In this document: piece after piece, positions 1-7,177 of the stretch
Position numbering within the stretch: position 1 is the first letter of the stretch
Layout: each line of letters starts with the position of its first letter
Source of the DNA: a bacterium
Lineage (GTDB): Bacteria; Planctomycetota; J058; JAJDCP01
Direction: 5' to 3'
Assembly: GCA_030428695.1 (NCBI GenBank)
Contig: JAUIEM010000391.1
Location: 1 to 9,450 of the forward strand
DNA: 9,450 nucleotides
The notes under the pieces: model-generated
Told to the model about the DNA's origin: nothing
Database searches by the model: none
Seen by the model: the letters and a program-made list of their open reading frames with translations, nothing else
Position numbers and translations under genes: made by a program

Positions 1-595
1 AGACACGTCCGACTTTCTCCTCGACCAGCTGATAGGCGTTCTCGAGGGCGTCGCGGTCGGGGATGCGGCCCTTCTTCTCGATGCGCTCGTGGACCGTCGG
101 CCCCTCGACGTATTCCATCGCGAAGTAGTAGCAGCCGTTCGACTCGCCGACGTCGATCCCCGCGATGATGTTCTCGTGGTTGAGCTTCGCGACCGTCCGC
201 GCCTCGTTGATGAAGCGCTTGATGAAGGTGTGGTCGCGGGCGTAGCGGGGCGCGAGGATCTTCAGCGCGACGATGCGGTCGAGGCTCTTCTGTCGCGCGC
301 GGTAGACCGCTCCCATCCCGCCCTTGCCGAGAAGCTCGAGGATCTCGTAGCCGCCGATCTCGGTGCGGCCTTCCATCTTCTTCTGGATCTTGAGGATGCG
401 GTCGACCTGGCCGGCGCTGAGCACGCCCTTCTCGACCAGGATCTCGCCGAGCTTCTTCGGCACGACCCCGAGCGAGCTCAGCTTCTCCTGGATCTGCAGG
501 GCGGCGAGCAGCTGCTGCTTGTCGACCAGCTTCTCGCGGAGGGCGATCTGACCGAACGCGGACGGAGGCGCGTCGAGCAGCGATTCGTCAAGCAT
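1..595 (-). CDS. Ser/Thr protein kinase, N-terminal part (C-terminus beyond window)
   Basis: 198 residues are visible from ATG at 595, and the frame is still open at the window edge. The start is set by GGAGG five bases upstream. Residues 14-39 and 49-74 form an internal repeat (FGQIALREKLV... and LGEILVEKGVL...), each predicted as helix-turn-helix. This pattern resembles the short N-terminal modules found in front of some bacterial kinases and GspE-like proteins; the name is my inference. A Hanks-type kinase domain starts near residue 83: glycine loop GKGGMGAVY (90-98), ATP-anchoring Lys112 in VALK, alpha-C Glu131 in NEART, HENII at 140-144 and hinge FAMEY (158-162). The catalytic HRD loop is outside the window, so activity is likely but not shown. 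It would phosphorylate Ser/Thr on unknown partners. It lies 61 bp downstream of the pseudokinase gene, probably in the same transcription unit. Confidence 0.93.
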   Translation of the reverse strand, partial: MLDESLLDAPPSAFGQIALREKLVDKQQLLAALQIQEKLSSLGVVPKKLGEILVEKGVLSAGQVDRILKIQKKMEGRTEIGGYEILELLGKGGMGAVYRARQKSLDRIVALKILAPRYARDHTFIKRFINEARTVAKLNHENIIAGIDVGESNGCYYFAMEYVEGPTVHERIEKKGRIPDRDALENAYQLVEEKVGRV

Positions 596-600
596 CGGTG

Positions 601-605
601 CCTCC
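601..605 (-). promoter_or_regulatory. Shine-Dalgarno site of the kinase gene
   Basis: On the minus strand this reads GGAGG, five bases before the ATG at 595. It is a near-perfect anti-16S match at good spacing and fixes the start of the partial kinase gene. Confidence 0.75.
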
Positions 606-656
606 GCAGGGCCTCTGGCCGGCGCAGGGGCTGACACCGGGGATTCGGGCGGTCAA

Positions 657-3443
657 CTAACTGTTCCCGGCAGTCACTTTGGCGGGGATGTTCTCGGCTT
701 CGAACAGCAGCCGGGCCTCTTCCGCCCTGCTCTTCTCGACCCTGTCCAGGACAGGGATGACGGCCTGCTTGCACATCTCGAGGGCCTGCGGCTGCGAGAT
801 GCCGAGAAGACGGGCGATGATGCCGGCCGCGACGTCGCGCTTCGCCGCCGCATCCACGCCGGAGACGACGAGGCCGTAGCCCTTCTCGGGGGCTCTCGAG
901 CGCCGCATCAGGGCGAGCGCCTCGGCCGGGTCGAGGGGGGCGGGCTCGGCCATCTCCTCGGTGAACAGGGAGACGTCGCCGAACGGCGAAGACATCGGGT
1001 CGGGTGCCGACGAGGCATCGCGACGGAACACGATCTCCCCGGGGCTCAATTCACCACTCTCGTCCATGGAAACCTGCGGAAGCGCTGCAGCCTGCTTACC
1101 CGAGGTCGGCGATGCGGAAGGACCACCGCCGGAGTCCTCACCCCATAAAGGGGGCGGTGCTGGCATGCCTCCTTCTGATCCCCAGTCCGGAGGGTTGTCA
1201 CCCCAGGGTGGCGGCGGGGGCTGCTCGCTCTCCCCGCTCGAGTCCGGTGGTTTCCAATCGCCACCCCAGTCACCGGGGGGCGGAGGCGGAGCAGCGCCGG
1301 CGTCGGCGCCCCAATCGGGCGGAGCGGGCGGCGCCGCACCCGGCGGGCTCTCGCCCCACGGCGCAGAGCCTCCCCAGCCGTCATCCCCGCCGCTCGGCGG
1401 GCTGGCGCCCCAGGCATCTCCACCCGGGGGCGGCGCGGGCGCATCACCCCAGTCCTGCGTCGGCAGCGGCGCGGTCCCCCCCGGCCCCTCCGACTCCCAT
1501 GCGGGTGCCCCGGCGCCGCCGGCCTCCCACGGCGCCGGCGCGCCCCAGTCACCGGGCGGAGGCTCGGCCGGCGCGTCGCCCCACGGCGGTGCATCGGCGC
1601 CGGCTCCGGGCGGCGGCGGGGGAGCGCCCCAGTCGTCCTGTCCCGAGGGCGGCGGCGCGCCCCAGTCACCCGCGCCCGCGTCACCGCCGGGCGGCGGAGG
1701 CGGAGCCCACTCCGAGCCGCTGTCGGGCGCGGCGCCCCAGGGCGGAGCGTCATCCCCATCGGGTGCGGGCGGCGCGCCCCAGGCGGGCGCCTCCCCAGCG
1801 GTGTCGCCAGCCGGCGGCGGCGCCCCCCAGGCGGGCGCTTCCCCGGCGGTGTCGCCTGCGCCCCAGGCGGGCGCTTCCCCTGCGGTGTCGCCGGCGCCCC
1901 AGGCGGGCGCTTCCCCGGCGGTGTCGCCGGCGCCCCAGGCGGGCGCTTCCCCTGCGACGTCGCCAGCGGGCGGCGGAGCGCCCCAGGGCGGGGCATCGTC
2001 TTCGCCGGGAGCCGGCGGGGTCGTGCCCCAGCCGCCGCCGTCGGCGGGTGTGCCCCAGCCGGTCACGTCACCGCCGGGCGAGGTCTCTCCCCAGCCGGGC
2101 ACCGCCTCGTCGCCCCAACCCGCCATGGCGGGCGCCTCTCCCTCGCTCGCGGGCGGGGCCGCGGGGGCGTCGCCCCAGCTCGGAGCATCGCTGGCCGGAG
2201 GAGCGGGCGGGGGGCCGGGCGACTCGCCTTCGATGTTGCCCCAGGAGGGGGGCCCGGCGCTGCTCCAGTCCTGGTACGGCGTGAACTCGCCGTTGCTCTC
2301 AGCGGCGGGAGCGTCGTCCTGCTGCTCGTCGGCTTGCCCCCACGCCGGAGGCGAGGCGGGCCAGCCCTCACCCTCGGGGGGCTGGGGGCTCGCCTCCTGG
2401 GACCAGGGAGCGCTCTCGGGGACGGGCTCCGGGGCCGGAGGCATCGCGGGTGCGGAGCCCGTGCCCTGGTCTCCCTGCCAGCCCTCGTTCCCCCACTGGG
2501 AGCCGATGTTCGGCGGCTCGGGCCAGGCGCCGGCCGCAGCCGGTGGCGCCGCGGGGGGAGGAGCCGCGGGCACGGCCGGCGACGAGGGCGGAGCGGCGGG
2601 AGCGACCGCCGCGTGGCGCCCGGTCAGCGTCGCCGCGCCGGCGACATCAGGCATCGTCACGCGACTCGGGTCGAGCGCGCTCAGCGCCTGGAGAGCCTCT
2701 GCAGGGGTCGCGTACTCCGGGGAGTCGGCGGTCAGCCCGAGGATCAGCCGCGCGACCTCGATCGGCACCTTCGCGTGCAGCTTCTCCCCGTAGCTCGGGT
2801 TGACCTCGGCCTCCCCCGACAGCAGGTAATACAGCAGGATGCCGACCGAGTACAGGTCGTGCTGCGGCGACGCACCCGCGCCCTGGCGGCGGGCGGGCGA
2901 GAGGAAGCGATAGACCTCCGGCAGGCCGGGCGCCGGGCTGCGGTACATGTGCTGCAGGAAGGAGTTCTGGTCGATGCTGCGGGTGAGCTCGCAGAGCCCG
3001 AAGTCGGTGAAGGTCGCCTTGCCGCGCTTGCCGAAGATCACGTTGGTGGGCGTCAGGCAGCCGTGGGCGACGTTCTTGGTCGCGATGTGGTTGAGGATGT
3101 TGAGGACCACGCGGATGGTCAGCACCGAGGTCTTGACGTCGAGGCTGCCCTTCTTGCGCATGATGCTCGACAGCGAGCGCTTGGAGACGTACGGGAACGC
3201 GGCGTAGGGCGTCCCGCTCGCCGGATCGACATCGGCCTCGGCGAAGCCGATGATCTGCGGGTGCTCGACGTTGACGCGGGAGCGGAAGCCGCCTTTCAGC
3301 AGGAAGATGTAGTCGTTGCGCGGCGGGATCTTGACGACGAAGGTCGCCTGGTCCTGCATGCGGGTGGCCTTGTATGTCTTGCCGAAGCTGCCCTCCCCCA
3401 GGGGGTCGAGGATCTGGTATCCACCGATCACGCTTCCTTGCAT
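657..3443 (-). CDS. Kinase-like (probable pseudokinase) protein with WG-rich linker and L7/L12-like C-terminal domain
   Basis: 928 residues. Residues 8 to about 258 are a kinase fold: glycine loop GEGSFG (16-21), Lys38 in VVK, DFG at 147-149, and DLYSVGILLYYLLSG (196-210) as subdomain IX. The catalytic loop reads HGCLTPTN (127-134) where active kinases have HRDxKxxN, so the catalytic Asp and Lys are absent. The alpha-C Glu position, nine residues before HPQII, is Gly52; the neighbouring kinase has Glu there. ATP binding may persist, but phosphotransfer is unlikely. Residues about 278-775 are low-complexity Ala/Pro/Gly with about 28 WG dipeptides. Residues about 856-926 follow a beta-alpha-alpha-beta-alpha-beta pattern like the L7/L12 C-terminal or ClpS fold. 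No signal peptide or membrane segment is visible. The ATG at 3443 is chosen because it begins directly before the kinase fold; the frame stays open to 3668, but that extension overlaps the upstream gene and looks non-coding. The ribosome site is weak. Confidence 0.9.
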   Translation of the reverse strand: MQGSVIGGYQILDPLGEGSFGKTYKATRMQDQATFVVKIPPRNDYIFLLKGGFRSRVNVEHPQIIGFAEADVDPASGTPYAAFPYVSKRSLSSIMRKKGSLDVKTSVLTIRVVLNILNHIATKNVAHGCLTPTNVIFGKRGKATFTDFGLCELTRSIDQNSFLQHMYRSPAPGLPEVYRFLSPARRQGAGASPQHDLYSVGILLYYLLSGEAEVNPSYGEKLHAKVPIEVARLILGLTADSPEYATPAEALQALSALDPSRVTMPDVAGAATLTGRHAAVAPAAPPSSPAVPAAPPPAAPPAAAGAWPEPPNIGSQWGNEGWQGDQGTGSAPAMPPAPEPVPESAPWSQEASPQPPEGEGWPASPPAWGQADEQQDDAPAAESNGEFTPYQDWSSAGPPSWGNIEGESPGPPPAPPASDAPSWGDAPAAPPASEGEAPAMAGWGDEAVPGWGETSPGGDVTGWGTPADGGGWGTTPPAPGEDDAPPWGAPPPAGDVAGEAPAWGAGDTAGEAPAWGAGDTAGEAPAWGAGDTAGEAPAWGAPPPAGDTAGEAPAWGAPPAPDGDDAPPWGAAPDSGSEWAPPPPPGGDAGAGDWGAPPPSGQDDWGAPPPPPGAGADAPPWGDAPAEPPPGDWGAPAPWEAGGAGAPAWESEGPGGTAPLPTQDWGDAPAPPPGGDAWGASPPSGGDDGWGGSAPWGESPPGAAPPAPPDWGADAGAAPPPPPGDWGGDWKPPDSSGESEQPPPPPWGDNPPDWGSEGGMPAPPPLWGEDSGGGPSASPTSGKQAAALPQVSMDESGELSPGEIVFRRDASSAPDPMSSPFGDVSLFTEEMAEPAPLDPAEALALMRRSRAPEKGYGLVVSGVDAAAKRDVAAGIIARLLGISQPQALEMCKQAVIPVLDRVEKSRAEEARLLFEAENIPAKVTAGNS
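1119..2612 (-). other. WG-rich low-complexity region (coding)
   Basis: These bases encode residues about 278-775 of the pseudokinase-like protein. The sequence is Ala, Pro, Gly, Asp and Glu with regularly spaced Trp, nearly always as [A/P/D/G/S]-WG-[A/D/E/T]. I count about 28 WG dipeptides. It is expected to be disordered and acidic. Very high GC and codon bias here create long open frames on the other strand, which are not genes. Confidence 0.85.
1780..1983 (-). repeat. In-frame tandem repeat, 36-bp unit (five copies, outer two 48 bp)
   Basis: Units begin at 1780, 1828, 1864, 1900 and 1936. The three central units are 36 bp and differ from one another at one or two positions. The outer two are 48 bp because of a 12-bp insertion. 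Each 36-bp unit encodes the 12-residue period APAWGAGDTAGE; the 12-bp insertions add Pro/Ala residues. All units are multiples of three, so copy-number change keeps the frame. This fits slippage or unequal recombination within the gene. Confidence 0.9.
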
Positions 3444-3484
3444 CGTACACCCGGCAACAGTTGTAGGGCGGCGTCCCACGACAA

Positions 3485-3520
3485 GACGCGGAGTCACGCA
3501 GTCGGGCCCCGGCCCGCGTC
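3485..3520 (-). other. Possible stem-loop in the 5' leader of the pseudokinase gene
   Basis: On the minus strand GACGCGG (3514-3520) can pair with CCGCGTC (3485-3491), a 7-bp stem. A competing inner pairing of CGGGCC with GGCCCG lies at 3503-3516. It would sit in the transcript between the proposed start and the ATG at 3443. GC-rich sequence makes such stems common by chance, so a regulatory role is only a possibility. Confidence 0.25.
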
Positions 3521-3531
3521 GTGTGTGTCGT

Positions 3532-3560
3532 AGTTTATCGGAATCCCTTCGTCGGAGCAA
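3532..3560 (-). promoter_or_regulatory. Candidate sigma-70-type promoter for the pseudokinase/kinase unit
   Basis: On the minus strand TTGCTC (3555-3560) and TAAACT (3532-3537) are separated by exactly 17 bp. They match 3 of 6 and 4 of 6 consensus positions. The site lies in a locally AT-richer patch of the 190-bp gap between the diiron gene and the pseudokinase gene. It predicts a transcript start near 3525 and a leader of about 80 bases. Confidence 0.4.
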
Positions 3561-3600
3561 CGGGGCGTTGCGCGTATTTCCGAGACCTGCACCCGTCGTA

Positions 3601-3629
3601 GCCCGCCGTCGGGGGGCCGCGGGGCGGGC
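3601..3629 (-). terminator. Weak terminator-like hairpin after the diiron gene
   Basis: GCCCGCC (3601-3607) and GGCGGGC (3623-3629) form a 7-bp perfect stem around a 15-base GC-rich loop. It lies five bases after the stop codon of the diiron gene. No T-run follows, so this may be a transcript end structure or chance pairing in GC-rich DNA. Confidence 0.3.
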
Positions 3630-3633
3630 CAGA

Positions 3634-4836
<1,203 letters not shown>

Positions 4837-4858
4837 GGGGGGACTCCGTGGCTGGAAG

Positions 4859-6016
4859 CTAGAGGTCGATCACCGCATCACACGTCGGGCGGGCGATGCA
4901 CAGGAGGCGGAAGCCGCGCTCGCGCTCTTCGCGGCTCAGGCTGTTCGGCTCGGCCATCACGAGCTCGCCGGTCAGCAGCCGCGCCTTGCAGGTCGCGCAG
5001 CCCCCGACCGAGCACGAGTAGGGGAGGTCGAGGCCCGCGGCCAGCCCGGCCTCGAGGACCGTCTGCCCCGGCGCGACCTGCACGCTGCGGCCGCTGCGGC
5101 GGAGCTCGACCGTGTGGTTGCCCGCGCTGACGCGGGCCTGGGGCGGCGAGCGGTAGAAGCGCTCGAGGTGGATGCGCGAGGTCGTCACGCCGCGGCTGGT
5201 CAGGAACGCCTCGACCCCGTCCATCATCGGCTGCGGACCACACACGAAGTAGGAGGTGTACGGACCGCGTCGCGGCAGCAACGCGTCGAGCACCGGCGCG
5301 TCGAGCCGCCCGACGGTGCCGCGGAAGCCCTCGTGGGGACGCTCGAGGACGTGATGCACGGTCAGCTGTGGATGCTCCGCCTCGAGGGCCCTGAGCGCCT
5401 CGGCGAAGATGATGTTCGCCCGGTCGCGGTTGCCGTCGAGGAAGGTCAGCCGCGTGTCCGGCTCGGCGCGGCAGAACGCGCGGATCATGCTCATCAGCGG
5501 CGTGACCCCCGAGCCCCCGCCGATCAGCACCAGCTCCCGCTGGCTGCCCGCCTGCGGGGCGACCCCGAAGCTCCCGCACGGCCCGTAGCAGCGCACCTCG
5601 GCGCCGGCCTCGAGGCGGTCGTGGATGTGGTTCGACACCAGCCCGCCCGGCACCCGCTTGACCGTGACCTCGAGCCGCTCGGCGGCGGGGTCGCTGCTGA
5701 AGGAGTACGGCCGGCGCACCTCCTGCCCGTCGATGCGGAAGATCAGCACGAGATACTGCCCGGGCCGGAAGCGCACGGGGTCGGGCCGGCTGTTTGCGAA
5801 CACCAGCGTGACGGCGTTCGCGGTCTCTTCCCGACGGGCGAGGAGCTCGAGCCGGCGGTAGCTGGCCCCCTGTCCACGGGCCAGCTCGAGCGGCCGTCCT
5901 TCGCGCATCACCGGACGCTCGGCGAGCTGCAGCGCGTCACGCAGGCTGCGGACGTGCAGGCCGGCCTGGTCGAGGCGCAGCCGAAGGCCGCGGGGAAGCA
6001 GGCTCATCCAGGACAT
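4859..6016 (-). CDS. NAD(P)H:ferredoxin-type oxidoreductase with fused C-terminal [2Fe-2S] domain
   Basis: 385 residues. Residues about 50-150 are the FAD domain, with RPYSFS (102-107) binding flavin and GPCGSFG (145-151). Residues about 160-275 are the NAD(P)H domain, with GGGSGVTP (166-173) and CGPQPMM (259-265). Residues about 300-385 are a plant-type ferredoxin with cluster ligands Cys335, Cys340, Cys343 and Cys373 (CX4CX2CX29C). This layout is shared with PaaE, the Hcp reductase Hcr and desaturase electron-transfer reductases. It moves electrons from NAD(P)H through FAD to the [2Fe-2S] cluster and on to an acceptor, here most likely the diiron protein encoded 22 bp downstream. The first 50 residues are an Arg/Leu-rich extension without clear homology. 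No membrane segment is seen, so it is cytosolic. The ATG at 6016 has GGGAG upstream; Met4 is an alternative start. Confidence 0.92.
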   Translation of the reverse strand: MSWMSLLPRGLRLRLDQAGLHVRSLRDALQLAERPVMREGRPLELARGQGASYRRLELLARREETANAVTLVFANSRPDPVRFRPGQYLVLIFRIDGQEVRRPYSFSSDPAAERLEVTVKRVPGGLVSNHIHDRLEAGAEVRCYGPCGSFGVAPQAGSQRELVLIGGGSGVTPLMSMIRAFCRAEPDTRLTFLDGNRDRANIIFAEALRALEAEHPQLTVHHVLERPHEGFRGTVGRLDAPVLDALLPRRGPYTSYFVCGPQPMMDGVEAFLTSRGVTTSRIHLERFYRSPPQARVSAGNHTVELRRSGRSVQVAPGQTVLEAGLAAGLDLPYSCSVGGCATCKARLLTGELVMAEPNSLSREERERGFRLLCIARPTCDAVIDL

Positions 6017-6030
6017 CTTCCGGCTCCCAG

Positions 6031-6041
6031 GGGAAATTCCC
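6031..6041. promoter_or_regulatory. Palindrome GGGAAATTCCC in the leader of the redox operon
   Basis: An 11-bp inverted repeat (GGGAA-A-TTCCC) lies 15 bp before the reductase start and just downstream of the predicted transcript start. It may be part of a regulator site together with the larger palindrome at 6050-6064, or it may be chance. Confidence 0.3.
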
Positions 6042-6049
6042 TCACGTGC

Positions 6050-6064
6050 TGGAAGTATCTTCCA
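6050..6064. promoter_or_regulatory. Operator-like inverted repeat TGGAAG-TAT-CTTCCA
   Basis: A perfect 6+3+6 inverted repeat in the divergent intergenic region. It covers the likely -10 hexamer of the reductase/diiron operon, a position typical of repressor binding. The half-site TGGAAG recurs on the plus strand at about 6094-6099. No regulator gene is in the window. Confidence 0.45.
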
Positions 6065-6084
6065 CCATCTGCGGGAAAAAACAA
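6054..6084 (-). promoter_or_regulatory. Candidate promoter of the reductase/diiron operon
   Basis: On the minus strand TTGTTT (6079-6084) lies upstream of GATACT (6054-6059) with a 19-bp spacer, which is longer than ideal. It sits in an AT-rich patch that includes a run of six T. The predicted transcript would start near 6047, giving a leader of about 30 bases. Confidence 0.35.
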
Positions 6085-6275
6085 GGGCGACGGTGGAAGT
6101 CTTTGGTGTCGTGCAGGTTGTGGGGGCGTGTCGGACGCGGTGCTGCGGGGCGTCATCGGGCGGAGGATCGATCGACCGCGCCGTTCTCGGCAGCGGCGAA
6201 TCCTGACCAGGCTGACGACGACTTTCCCCGACAGCGCCTTAAGCCGCGTCCCCGACGATCCGATGATGCCATCGG

Positions 6276-6283
6276 AAGGGGGA
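6276..6283 (+). promoter_or_regulatory. Shine-Dalgarno site that sets the start of the coiled-coil gene
   Basis: AAGGGGGA lies six bases before the ATG at 6290. The two earlier in-frame ATGs at 6263 and 6266 have no comparable site, so 6290 is preferred. No convincing plus-strand promoter was seen in the preceding 270 bp. Confidence 0.6.
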
Positions 6284-6289
6284 CCCGCC

Positions 6290-6826
6290 ATGCTGCAGAG
6301 ATTGGACGAAGAGGTGTTGGAGCTCGAAGAGATCGAGGAGATCCACGAGCTCGTCGAGAGGTACCGGACCACCCAGGATCAGATCCGCGACATCTGGCTG
6401 AAGAAATTCGACCAGATGGCGGTCGAGATCTCGCGGCCCCTCGGTCGGCTCGAGCTGGCCATCGACCGCCTGGGAGAAGATCAGGGGGCGTTCGTCGAGC
6501 GCCTGCTGTACGAGATCAGCAAGCCGCTGAAGTCCGCCGTCGGACAGATGCAGGAGGTCAGCGGCACCCTGCGCAAGAAGCACAGCGAGCTGCACACCCT
6601 GATGCAGAACAGCCACCAGCAGAACCAGAAGGTGCTGTGCTCGGTGGTGAAGCTCAACCAGCAGCTGGTCGAGCGTCAGAACGAGCAGGACGAGATCCTC
6701 AGCAAGCTGCAGGAGGACAGCTCCGAGCGCGCCGGGATCGCCTCGAAGCTCAAGATCGCCGTCGGTGTGCTCGGCGGCTCGGTCGCCGCCCTGTCGGTCT
6801 GCCTCGGGCTGCAGCTGATCATCTGA
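6290..6826 (+). CDS. Tail-anchored coiled-coil protein of unknown function
   Basis: 178 residues. Residues 1-28 are strongly acidic and helical (many Glu with Leu/Ile). Residues about 15-145 show heptad-like hydrophobic spacing with charged and Gln-rich faces, consistent with long coiled coils. Residues about 154-178 are a single hydrophobic segment rich in Val, Leu and Ala, ending right at the C-terminus. This predicts a tail-anchored membrane protein with its helical body in the cytoplasm and almost nothing beyond the membrane. No catalytic motif or signal peptide is visible. I do not recognise the family; it could be a scaffold or membrane-tethering factor. The frame is open far upstream, but that part is antisense to the reductase and diiron genes. 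It is transcribed divergently from the redox operon, and its stop is five bases from the stop of the convergent small gene. Confidence 0.82.
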   Translation: MLQRLDEEVLELEEIEEIHELVERYRTTQDQIRDIWLKKFDQMAVEISRPLGRLELAIDRLGEDQGAFVERLLYEISKPLKSAVGQMQEVSGTLRKKHSELHTLMQNSHQQNQKVLCSVVKLNQQLVERQNEQDEILSKLQEDSSERAGIASKLKIAVGVLGGSVAALSVCLGLQLII

Positions 6827-6831
6827 CCGGC

Positions 6832-7107
6832 TCACCCGGGCGCCGCGCCCTTCTCGCCGCCGAACCAGTGGTCGAGCTTGCCCTCGACCAGCTCCTGGCG
6901 GGCGTGCTCCGTGAACCGCAGGTAGGCCACCCAGGCGTGCAGCTTCGCCGCCTCCTCGGGGCTCTTCCCCTCGCGCACCCGCTCCAGACGTTTCGGGATC
7001 TCGACCTCCTCGGCCCAGCGGCGGCAGCCCTCGAGGAAGGTGTGGACGGCGTGGACGGCGTCCCGCGGGTCGAGGTCTACCGCGCGGTCGGGATCGTACA
7101 GGGGCAT
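6832..7107 (-). CDS. Small protein of unknown function, 91 residues
   Basis: ATG at 7107 has GGAG six bases upstream, a better start than the in-frame ATG at 7134, which lies inside the hairpin arm. The product begins MPLYDPDRAVDLD and is rich in charged residues and predicted helices, with aromatic clusters (WAEEVE, HAWVAYLRF, DHWFGG). It has no signal peptide, membrane segment or metal-binding Cys cluster (one Cys only). I do not recognise the family. It follows clpC on the same strand, separated by a strong hairpin, so it may be expressed by partial read-through or from a promoter I cannot identify. Codon use looks like that of its neighbours, which supports a real gene. Confidence 0.65.
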   Translation of the reverse strand: MPLYDPDRAVDLDPRDAVHAVHTFLEGCRRWAEEVEIPKRLERVREGKSPEEAAKLHAWVAYLRFTEHARQELVEGKLDHWFGGEKGAAPG

Positions 7108-7126
7108 GGTGGCTCCGCGATGCAGA

Positions 7127-7152
7127 AGAGCCACCGCGCGGGCGGTGGCTCT
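7127..7152 (-). terminator. Strong hairpin downstream of clpC (terminator-like)
   Basis: AGAGCCACCGC (7127-7137) pairs perfectly with GCGGTGGCTCT (7142-7152) around a 4-base loop, an 11-bp stem. It lies 25 bp after the clpC stop and 19 bp before the start of the small gene. Only a short, interrupted T-rich stretch (TTCTGC) follows on the minus strand, so termination may be partial. It could also protect the clpC transcript end or attenuate the downstream gene. Confidence 0.65.
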
Positions 7153-7177
7153 CCATTGGGCTCGAGGGCGCCCGCTC

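Noticed and set aside
1780..1983. CRISPR array suggested by a 36-bp period
   Set aside because: The units are head-to-tail with no spacers, lie in frame inside a coding region and encode a WG repeat.
1119..2612. Argonaute-hook function of the WG motifs
   Set aside because: GW/WG hooks are known from eukaryotic Argonaute partners. No Argonaute gene is in the window and the surrounding composition gives no specific support.
961..2793. 610-codon open frame on the plus strand
   Set aside because: It is antisense to the GC-rich low-complexity tail, and its Gly/Ala/Ser/Pro product simply mirrors that composition.
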